Origin: Pseudomonas sp. UBA6562
GTDB taxonomy: Bacteria > Pseudomonadota > Gammaproteobacteria > Pseudomonadales > Pseudomonadaceae
Direction of reading: 5' to 3'
Assembly: GCF_002434265.1 (NCBI RefSeq)
Contig: NZ_DJJS01000004.1
Location: 209,753-252,966, forward strand
DNA: 43,214 bases
The number at the start of each line of letters is the position of its first letter. Within the stretch, counting starts at the first letter, position 1. Both the position numbers and the translations under genes were made by a program. Of the stretch, positions 37,258-43,214 are shown piece after piece. The notes beneath the pieces were generated by a model that was not told the origin of the DNA, did not search any database, and saw only the letters and a program-made list of their open reading frames with translations.

Positions 37258-39057
37258 GTGAGTGATTTGAGTCATATCCGCAATTTCTCCATCATCGCCC
37301 ACATCGACCATGGCAAGTCGACGCTGGCCGATCGTTTCATCCAGCTCTGCGGCGGCCTCACCGCGCGCGAAATGGAAGCCCAGGTCCTCGACTCCATGGA
37401 CCTCGAACGCGAACGCGGCATCACCATCAAGGCCCACAGCGTCACGCTCCACTACAAGGCGCAAGACGGCAAGACCTACCAGCTCAACTTCATCGACACC
37501 CCGGGCCATGTCGACTTCACCTACGAAGTCAGCCGCTCGCTGGCTGCCTGCGAAGGTGCGCTGCTGGTGGTCGACGCCGGCCAGGGCGTTGAGGCGCAAT
37601 CGGTCGCCAACTGCTACACCGCCATCGAGCAGGGCCTGGAAGTCATGCCCGTCCTGAACAAGATGGACCTGCCCCAGGCCGACCCCGATCGCGTCAAGGA
37701 CGAGATCGAGAAGATCATCGGCATCGACGCCACCGACGCCGTGGCGTGCAGCGCCAAGAGCGGCATGGGCGTCGACGAGGTGCTCGAGCGCTTGGTGCAC
37801 ACCATTCCGCCACCCGAGGGCGATATCGACGCGCCGTTGCAGGCGCTGATCATCGACTCCTGGTTCGACAACTATCTGGGCGTCGTCTCCCTGGTGCGCG
37901 TGCGCCACGGCCGCGTCAAGAAGGGCGACAAGATCCTGGTCAAGTCCACCGGCAAGGTGCATCTGGTCGACAGCGTCGGCGTGTTCACCCCCAAGCACAC
38001 GCAAACCGCCGACCTCAAGGCCGGCGAAGTGGGCTTCATCATCGGCAGCATCAAGGACATCCACGGTGCGCCGGTGGGCGACACCCTGACCCTGTCCACG
38101 ACCCCGGACGTGCCGGTGCTGTCGGGCTTCAAGAAGATCCAGCCGCAGGTCTACGCGGGCTTGTTCCCGGTCAGCTCCGACGACTTCGAAGACTTCCGCG
38201 ACGCCTTGCAGAAGCTCACCCTCAACGACTCGTCGTTGCAATACGCGCCGGAAAGCTCCGACGCCCTGGGCTTCGGTTTCCGTTGCGGCTTCCTCGGCAT
38301 GCTGCACATGGAGATCATCCAGGAGCGTCTGGAGCGCGAGTACGACCTCGACCTGATCACCACCGCGCCGAGCGTGATCTACGAGCTGGAATTGAAGACC
38401 GGTGAAACCATCATCGTCGACAACCCCTCCAAGCTCCCGGACGTCTCTGCGGTCACCGACTTCCGCGAACCGATCGTCACCGCGACCATCCTCGTGCCGC
38501 AGGAACACCTGGGCAACGTGATCACGCTGTGCATCGAAAAGCGTGGCGTGCAGCGCGACATGCAGTTCCTCGGCAGCCAGGTGCAGGTGCGCTACGACAT
38601 GCCGATGAACGAAGTGGTGCTGGACTTCTTCGACCGTCTGAAGTCCACCAGCCGTGGCTATGCTTCGCTGGACTACCATTTCGACCGCTACCAGTCGGCC
38701 AACCTGGTCAAGCTGGACGTGTTGATCAACGGCGACAAGGTCGACGCCCTGGCGTTGATCGTGCACCGTGACAACGCGGCCTACAAAGGCCGCCAGTTGA
38801 CCGAAAAGATGAAGGAGCTGATCCCTCGGCAGATGTTCGATGTGGCGATCCAGGCAGCCATAGGCGGCCAGATCATCGCGCGAACCACCGTCAAGGCGCT
38901 CAGAAAGAACGTACTGGCCAAATGTTACGGCGGCGACGTCAGCCGTAAGAAGAAGCTGCTGGAGAAGCAGAAGGCTGGTAAGAAACGCATGAAGCAGGTC
39001 GGCAACGTGGAAATTCCACAAGAAGCCTTCCTTGCCGTGCTCAGGTTGGATAGCTAG
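37258..39057 (+). CDS. lepA: Elongation factor 4 (LepA), ribosome back-translocase GTPase
   Basis: A 599-aa translational GTPase starting at GTG. The G domain has P-loop AHIDHGKSTLADRF, RERGITIKAH, DTPGHVDFTYE and NKMDLPQADP. The EF-Tu-like domain 2 follows, then domains III and V, and the LepA-specific C-terminal region (RRQLTEKMKELIPRQMFDVAIQAAIG, GKKRMKQVG). Length matches the family. lepB starts 5 bp after the stop, so the two are co-transcribed, as in most gamma-proteobacteria. Confidence 0.97.
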   Translation: MSDLSHIRNFSIIAHIDHGKSTLADRFIQLCGGLTAREMEAQVLDSMDLERERGITIKAHSVTLHYKAQDGKTYQLNFIDTPGHVDFTYEVSRSLAACEGALLVVDAGQGVEAQSVANCYTAIEQGLEVMPVLNKMDLPQADPDRVKDEIEKIIGIDATDAVACSAKSGMGVDEVLERLVHTIPPPEGDIDAPLQALIIDSWFDNYLGVVSLVRVRHGRVKKGDKILVKSTGKVHLVDSVGVFTPKHTQTADLKAGEVGFIIGSIKDIHGAPVGDTLTLSTTPDVPVLSGFKKIQPQVYAGLFPVSSDDFEDFRDALQKLTLNDSSLQYAPESSDALGFGFRCGFLGMLHMEIIQERLEREYDLDLITTAPSVIYELELKTGETIIVDNPSKLPDVSAVTDFREPIVTATILVPQEHLGNVITLCIEKRGVQRDMQFLGSQVQVRYDMPMNEVVLDFFDRLKSTSRGYASLDYHFDRYQSANLVKLDVLINGDKVDALALIVHRDNAAYKGRQLTEKMKELIPRQMFDVAIQAAIGGQIIARTTVKALRKNVLAKCYGGDVSRKKKLLEKQKAGKKRMKQVGNVEIPQEAFLAVLRLDS

Positions 39058-39062
39058 GTCCT

Positions 39063-39917
39063 ATGTCGCTAAATTTCCCGCTGTTGCTCGTTCTTGCCGT
39101 GGCCATCTGTGGTTTGCTGGGGCTCATCGACCTGTTGTTCCTGGCACCGCGCCGGCGAGCGGCGATCGCCACCTATCGGGGTAGCGTCAGCCAGCCCGAG
39201 CCGGCGGTGGTCGAGCGCCTCGACAAGGAACCCTTGCTGGTCGAATACGGCAAATCGTTCTTCCCGGTGCTGTTCATCGTGCTGGTGCTGCGCTCGTTTC
39301 TGGTCGAGCCGTTCCAGATTCCGTCGGGGTCGATGAAGCCAACGCTGGAGGTCGGCGACTTCATCCTGGTGAACAAGTTCTCCTACGGCATACGTCTGCC
39401 GGTGATCGACAAGAAGGTCATCGAGATCGGTGACCCCAAGCGCGGCGACGTGATGGTGTTCCGCTATCCGAGCGATCCGAACGTCAACTACATCAAGCGT
39501 GTGGTCGGCCTGCCGGGCGACCAGATCCGCTACACCAACGACAAGCGCCTGTTCGTCAACGGCCAGGCCGTCGCCGAACAGCTGGTCGGCACCGAACCGG
39601 GCACCCTGGGCAGCGCCGAGCTGTACAAGGAAAAACTGGGCGAGGCCGAGCACCTGATCCGCAAGGAAATGAGCCGCTACCGCATGCCGCCCGACCAACA
39701 GTGGACGGTCCCGGCCGGCCACTACTTCATGATGGGCGACAACCGCGACAACTCGAACGACAGCCGCTTCTGGGATGACCCGAACATTCCCAAGGAACTG
39801 CACGGCATGGTGCCGGACCGCAACATCGTCGGTAAGGCCTTCGCGGTCTGGATGAGTTGGCCCGAACCCAAGCTCAGCCACTTCCCCAACCTGTCGCGGG
39901 TTGGTTTGATCCACTGA
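39063..39917 (+). CDS. lepB: Signal peptidase I
   Basis: A 284-aa inner-membrane protease that removes signal peptides from exported proteins. It has two N-terminal transmembrane segments (LLLVLAVAICGLLGLIDLLFL and FFPVLFIVLVLRSFL). The catalytic Ser is S90 in IPSGSMKPTL and the general base is K145 in YIKRVVGLPGDQI. Box E is FMMGDNRDNSNDSRFWD. Co-transcribed with lepA. Confidence 0.96.
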   Translation: MSLNFPLLLVLAVAICGLLGLIDLLFLAPRRRAAIATYRGSVSQPEPAVVERLDKEPLLVEYGKSFFPVLFIVLVLRSFLVEPFQIPSGSMKPTLEVGDFILVNKFSYGIRLPVIDKKVIEIGDPKRGDVMVFRYPSDPNVNYIKRVVGLPGDQIRYTNDKRLFVNGQAVAEQLVGTEPGTLGSAELYKEKLGEAEHLIRKEMSRYRMPPDQQWTVPAGHYFMMGDNRDNSNDSRFWDDPNIPKELHGMVPDRNIVGKAFAVWMSWPEPKLSHFPNLSRVGLIH

Positions 39918-39922
39918 TCCAC

Positions 39923-39947
39923 CGGCGCTGTCGATCTGGCAGCGCCG
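39923..39947 (+). other. Hairpin after lepB
   Basis: CGGCGCTG (39923-39930) pairs with CAGCGCCG (39940-39947) around a 9-nt loop. No T-run follows. It may reduce read-through or be a processing site upstream of rnc. Confidence 0.4.
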
Positions 39948-39989
39948 AATGCATTTCTGACATAGGCTGTGTTCTCCAGGATCAGAGAA

Positions 39990-40079
39990 ATGCCATCGCA
40001 TCGGGCGGTGGCCACGGCCGGCAGTCTTCAGGACCTCGATTTGAACAACGCGTTGAACAACCTTCAGGTGGCCCCATGA
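39990..40079 (+). pseudogene. Possible remnant of the DUF4845 gene between lepB and rnc
   Basis: A 29-codon ORF whose TGA overlaps the rnc ATG (ATGA). It contains SLQDLDLNNALNN, which resembles the SIRDLDLxKALxV segment I recall from DUF4845 proteins. A DUF4845 gene sits at this place (lepB-DUF4845-rnc) in P. aeruginosa and other pseudomonads. The gap here is only 158 bp, too short for the full gene of about 125 codons. It is read as a decayed remnant; a chance match is possible. Confidence 0.4.
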
Positions 40080-40765
40080 GCGCGCCCCTTGACCGCCTGG
40101 AGCGCAAGCTCGGCTACACCTTCCGAGATCAGGAGCAGATGCTGCTGGCCCTCACTCACCGCAGTTACGCCGGGCGCAACAACGAGCGCCTGGAGTTTCT
40201 CGGCGACTCGATCCTCAACTTCGTCGCCGCCGAGGCGCTGTTCGAGCGCTTCCCACAGGCGCGCGAAGGCCAGTTGTCGCGCCTGCGGGCGCGTCTGGTG
40301 AAGGGCGAAACCCTGGCCCGCCTGGCCCGCGGCTTCGACCTGGGCGACTACTTGCGCCTGGGTTCGGGCGAACTCAAGAGCGGCGGTTTCCGCCGTGAGT
40401 CGATCCTGGCCGATGCCCTCGAAGCCTTGATCGGTGCGATCTACCTCGACTCCGACATGCAAACGGTACGCGAGCGCATCCTCGCCTGGCTGGCCGGCGA
40501 ATTCGAAAGCCTGACCCTGGTCGACACCAACAAGGATCCGAAAACGCGCTTGCAGGAATTCTTGCAGTCGCGCGCCTGCGAGTTGCCGCGCTACGAAGTG
40601 GTCGACATCCAGGGCGAACCTCACTGCCGCACCTTCTTCGTCGAGTGCGAAGTGGTGCTGCTGAACAACAAGAGCCGCGGTCAGGGCGTGAGCCGGCGTA
40701 TCGCCGAGCAGGTCGCGGCAGCCTCGGCGCTCATCGCCTTGGGCGTGGAGAATGGCAATGACTGA
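40076..40765 (+). CDS. rnc: Ribonuclease III
   Basis: A 229-aa double-strand-specific endonuclease that processes rRNA precursors and regulatory RNAs. The catalytic signature is NERLEFLGDSILNFV near residue 38, with further acidic residues in SILADALEALIGAIYLD. The C-terminal dsRNA-binding domain has DPKTRLQEFLQSR and the terminal ISRRIAEQ-type helix (VSRRIAEQVAAASALIAL). It overlaps era by 8 bp, so the two are translationally coupled. Confidence 0.96.
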   Translation: MSAPLDRLERKLGYTFRDQEQMLLALTHRSYAGRNNERLEFLGDSILNFVAAEALFERFPQAREGQLSRLRARLVKGETLARLARGFDLGDYLRLGSGELKSGGFRRESILADALEALIGAIYLDSDMQTVRERILAWLAGEFESLTLVDTNKDPKTRLQEFLQSRACELPRYEVVDIQGEPHCRTFFVECEVVLLNNKSRGQGVSRRIAEQVAAASALIALGVENGND

Positions 40766-41660
40766 GAACACCCCCACCCGTTGCGGCTATGTGGCCATCG
40801 TCGGCCGTCCGAACGTGGGCAAGTCGACGCTGCTCAACCACATCCTCGGGCAGAAGCTGGCGATCACCTCGCGCAAGCCGCAGACCACCCGGCACAACAT
40901 GCTCGGCATCAAGACCGAAGGCGATGTGCAGGCGATCTACGTCGATACGCCCGGCATGCACAAGGCCAACGACAAGGCGCTCAACCGCTACATGAACCGC
41001 AACGCGTCGGCCGCCCTCAAGGATGTCGACGTGGTGATCTTCGTGGTCGACCGTACGCGCTGGACCGACGAAGACCAACTGGTGCTCGAGCGCGTGCAGT
41101 ACGTCACCGGGCCGTTGATCCTGGCGGTCAACAAGACCGACCGCATGGACGAGAAGGGCGATCTGATCCCGCACTTGCAGTGGTTGCAAACGCAACTGCC
41201 GAATGCCGAGATCGTGCCGATCTCCGCTCAGCAGGGGCATAACCTCGACGCCCTGGAAGCGCTGATCGCCAAGCACCTGCCGGAAAACGAGCATTTCTTC
41301 CCGGAAGACCAGATCACCGACCGCAGCAGCCGTTTCCTCGCCGCCGAACTGGTGCGCGAGAAGATCATGCGTCAATTGGGTGCCGAGCTGCCGTACCAGA
41401 TCACCGTCGAGATCGAAGAATTCAAGCAGCAGGGCCATGTGTTGCACATCCACGCGCTGATCCTGGTCGAGCGCGACGGGCAGAAGAAGATCATCATCGG
41501 CGACAAGGGCGAGCGCATCAAACGCATCGGTTCCGAGGCGCGCAAGGACATGGAGCAGCTGTTCGATGCCAAAGTGATGCTCAACCTCTGGGTCAAGGTC
41601 AAAGGCGGTTGGTCGGACGACGAGCGCGCCCTGCGCTCGCTCGGCTACGGCGACCTGTAA
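40758..41660 (+). CDS. era: Ribosome-assembly GTPase Era
   Basis: A 300-aa GTPase with a C-terminal KH domain, acting in 16S rRNA maturation and 30S assembly. G domain: P-loop IVGRPNVGKSTLLNH, switch region TSRKPQTTRHNMLG, DTPGMH and NKTDRMDEKG. KH region: VEIEEFKQQGHVLHI, IIIGDKGERIKRIGSEARKDME. The ATG at 40758 is preferred over 40752 because GGAG at 40747-40750 gives correct spacing. An intrinsic terminator lies just after the stop. Confidence 0.96.
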   Translation: MTENTPTRCGYVAIVGRPNVGKSTLLNHILGQKLAITSRKPQTTRHNMLGIKTEGDVQAIYVDTPGMHKANDKALNRYMNRNASAALKDVDVVIFVVDRTRWTDEDQLVLERVQYVTGPLILAVNKTDRMDEKGDLIPHLQWLQTQLPNAEIVPISAQQGHNLDALEALIAKHLPENEHFFPEDQITDRSSRFLAAELVREKIMRQLGAELPYQITVEIEEFKQQGHVLHIHALILVERDGQKKIIIGDKGERIKRIGSEARKDMEQLFDAKVMLNLWVKVKGGWSDDERALRSLGYGDL

Positions 41661-41672
41661 CCCTCCCGTCGA

Positions 41673-41700
41673 ACGGCCCGGATTCTCCGGGCCGTTTTCT
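41673..41700 (+). terminator. Rho-independent terminator between era and recO
   Basis: ACGGCCCGG (41673-41681), loop ATTCT, CCGGGCCGT (41687-41695), followed by a T-rich tract. Perfect 9-bp stem. recO therefore depends on read-through or its own promoter. Confidence 0.85.
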
Positions 41701-41715
41701 TTCGCAGGCCTTTGC

Positions 41716-42399
41716 ATGGAACACCCAGTCGGCCAACCGGCCTATGTGCTGCACAGCCGTGCCTACAAGGAAACCAGCGCGTTAGTGGATCTGTTCACTG
41801 CGCAAGGCCTGGTGCGTGTGGTATTGCGCCGCGCCCGGGGCAAGGGCGGCAGCCTGGTGCGGCCGTTCGTGTTGCTCGAAGTGGAGCTGCGCGGGCGCGG
41901 CGAGCTGAAGAACGTCAACCGGCTGGAAACCGTCGGTGTCGCGGCCTGGCTGCACGGCGACGCTCTATTCAGCGGGATGTACCTCAACGAGTTGCTCATG
42001 CGCCTACTGCCGGCCGAAGTGCCGCACCCGGCTTTGTTCGAGCATTACGCCCTGACCTTGCAGGCGCTGGCCGAGGGGCGCCCACTGGAGCCGCTGTTGC
42101 GCGCCTTCGAATGGCGCGTGCTCGACGAGCTTGGCTACGCCTTCTCGCTCAGCCACGACCTCGACGAACAGCCCATCGTCAGCGAAGGTCAGTACCGGTT
42201 GCGCGTCGATGCCGGCCTGGAACGGGTGGAGCTGACCCAACCCGGTCTGTTCAGTGGGACGCAGTTGCAGGCACTGGCCGAAGCCGACTGGAACGCGCCC
42301 GGCGCGTTGCTCGCGGCCAAGCGCCTGATGCGCCAGGCCCTGGCGGTGCACCTGGGCGGCAAGCCTCTGGTCAGCCGGGAACTGTTTCGCAAGCGCTGA
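41716..42399 (+). CDS. recO: DNA repair protein RecO
   Basis: A 227-aa recombination mediator. The N-terminal OB-fold starts QPAYVLHSRAYKETSALVDLFTAQGLVRVVLRRARGKGG. The helical C-terminal part has FSGMYLNELLMRLLP and FEHYALTLQALAEG, ending KPLVSRELFRK. RecO helps RecR load RecA on SSB-coated DNA. The zinc-finger Cys of some RecO proteins are absent, as is common in gamma-proteobacteria. pdxJ follows after 43 bp. Confidence 0.94.
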   Translation: MEHPVGQPAYVLHSRAYKETSALVDLFTAQGLVRVVLRRARGKGGSLVRPFVLLEVELRGRGELKNVNRLETVGVAAWLHGDALFSGMYLNELLMRLLPAEVPHPALFEHYALTLQALAEGRPLEPLLRAFEWRVLDELGYAFSLSHDLDEQPIVSEGQYRLRVDAGLERVELTQPGLFSGTQLQALAEADWNAPGALLAAKRLMRQALAVHLGGKPLVSRELFRKR

Positions 42400-42442
42400 T
42401 CCCGTCGTATGCTGTGCGGCTCACACTCTAGGAGAGCCTTCC

Positions 42443-43183
42443 GTGACTCACAGCAACCGCATGCTACTGGGCGTCAACATCGATCACGTGGCCACCCTGC
42501 GCCAGGCGCGCGGCACGCGTTACCCCGACCCGGTCAAGGCGGCGCTGGATGCCGAAGAGGCGGGGGCCGATGGCATCACCGTGCACTTGCGTGAAGACCG
42601 TCGGCACATCCAGGAGCGCGACGTGCTGCTGCTCAAGGACGTGTTGCAGACGCGCATGAACTTCGAGATGGGCGTTACCGAGGAAATGATGGCGTTCGCC
42701 GAACGCATTCGTCCGGCGCACATCTGCCTGGTCCCGGAAACGCGCCAGGAACTGACCACCGAAGGCGGCCTGGACGTGGCGGGGCAAGAGGCGCGGATCA
42801 AAGCCGCAGTCGAGCGCCTGGCCCGGATCGGCGCCGAGGTCTCGCTGTTCATCGATGCCGACCCGGCACAGATCGAAGCGGCCCACCGCGTCGGCGCACC
42901 GGCCATCGAACTGCACACGGGACGTTATGCCGATGCCGAGAATCCGACCGAGATGGCCGAAGAACTCGAGCGCATCGCCAAAGGCGTGGCCTTGGGTGTC
43001 GACAATGGGCTGATCGTCAATGCCGGCCACGGCCTGCACTACCACAACGTCGAAGCCATCGCGGCGATCAAGGGCATCAACGAGCTGAACATCGGCCATG
43101 CGCTGGTGGCCCATGCGCTGTTCGTCGGTTTCAAGGAAGCGGTGGCGCAGATGAAGGCGTTGATCCTCAACGCGTCGCGCTGA
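42443..43183 (+). CDS. pdxJ: Pyridoxine 5'-phosphate synthase PdxJ
   Basis: A 246-aa TIM-barrel enzyme that condenses deoxyxylulose 5-phosphate with 3-amino-2-oxopropyl phosphate to pyridoxine 5'-phosphate. Motifs: LLGVNIDHVATLRQARGTRYPDPV (family signature), GADGITVHLREDRRHIQERDV, NFEMGVTEEMM, CLVPETRQELTTEGGLDV, ELHTGRYADA and VNAGHGLHYHNV. It starts at GTG with AGGAGAG about 9 bp upstream. The end of the window follows closely and no terminator is visible. Confidence 0.96.
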   Translation: MTHSNRMLLGVNIDHVATLRQARGTRYPDPVKAALDAEEAGADGITVHLREDRRHIQERDVLLLKDVLQTRMNFEMGVTEEMMAFAERIRPAHICLVPETRQELTTEGGLDVAGQEARIKAAVERLARIGAEVSLFIDADPAQIEAAHRVGAPAIELHTGRYADAENPTEMAEELERIAKGVALGVDNGLIVNAGHGLHYHNVEAIAAIKGINELNIGHALVAHALFVGFKEAVAQMKALILNASR

Positions 43184-43214
43184 CACCTCGGAAACAAGCC
43201 CCTACCTGCGATCT

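Noticed and set aside
37159..39021. 620-codon open frame antisense to lepA
   Set aside because: A shadow of lepA codon bias; lepA motifs on the plus strand are unambiguous.
1..43214. CRISPR arrays, insertion sequences, prophage genes
   Set aside because: No regularly spaced repeats, transposase, integrase or phage structural motifs were seen. The only repeats are the REP array, the 73-bp duplication and small regulatory dyads.

Overview
This window looks like chromosome of a Pseudomonas species of the P. putida group. It is GC-rich, with strong G/C third-position bias. It carries the Pseudomonas-type order algU-mucA-mucB-mucD-lepA-lepB-rnc-era-recO-pdxJ, an OprD-family porin next to tctCBA, a DctB/DctD pair beside a KgtP-type permease, and putida-style REP repeats. 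Identifications come from reading motifs and gene order; no database search was run.

Layout. (1) 1-4,800, minus strand: a sensor kinase/sigma54 activator pair (dctB, dctD) upstream of a 2-oxoglutarate permease (kgtP). kgtP has a good -24/-12 promoter and upstream dyads. (2) 4,878-11,361: periplasmic beta-glucosidase bglX, then small housekeeping or unknown genes (a TPM-like protein, a GSTCD-type methyltransferase, a DUF4917/SIR2-like protein, a membrane protein, a DUF1289 protein). (3) 11,626-16,371: an accessory catabolic cassette. A tight minus-strand operon (MHS transporter, D-2-hydroxyacid dehydrogenase, RraA-type aldolase) is divergent from a double-length IclR-type regulator. The cassette abuts the 3' end of tRNA-Gly(CCC). 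(4) 16,640-20,729: rsuA, a Cys-rich CWC protein, a diguanylate cyclase, a Tyr-rich lipoprotein and ung. (5) 20,733-28,546: a complete tricarboxylate uptake locus, namely an AbrB/AmoA-like membrane protein, tctA, tctB, a nested REP element, tctC, the porin opdH and the divergent tctDE two-component system. (6) 28,592-32,852: an HDOD protein, ygfZ, sdhE-ygfX and nadB. (7) 33,283-37,053: the envelope-stress sigma factor locus algU-mucA-mucB-mucD, without mucC. (8) 37,258-43,183: lepA-lepB-rnc-era-recO-pdxJ.

How it works together. Three separate carboxylate uptake systems (kgtP, tct/opdH, the MHS cassette) each have a dedicated regulator. All three carry A-rich AAnAAnAA-type motifs at their translation starts, which suggests shared Hfq/Crc catabolite repression. 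The cassette with the tandem-fused IclR regulator is the best candidate for an undescribed system. Its gene content suggests import of a hydroxy-carboxylate, oxidation to a 2-oxo acid, and retro-aldol cleavage or decarboxylation. The substrate cannot be read from sequence.

Other oddities: a diverged tandem duplication of the diguanylate cyclase 3' end that creates a 26-codon overlapping ORF; a probable DUF4845 remnant between lepB and rnc; and a large nested inverted REP array between tctC and tctB.
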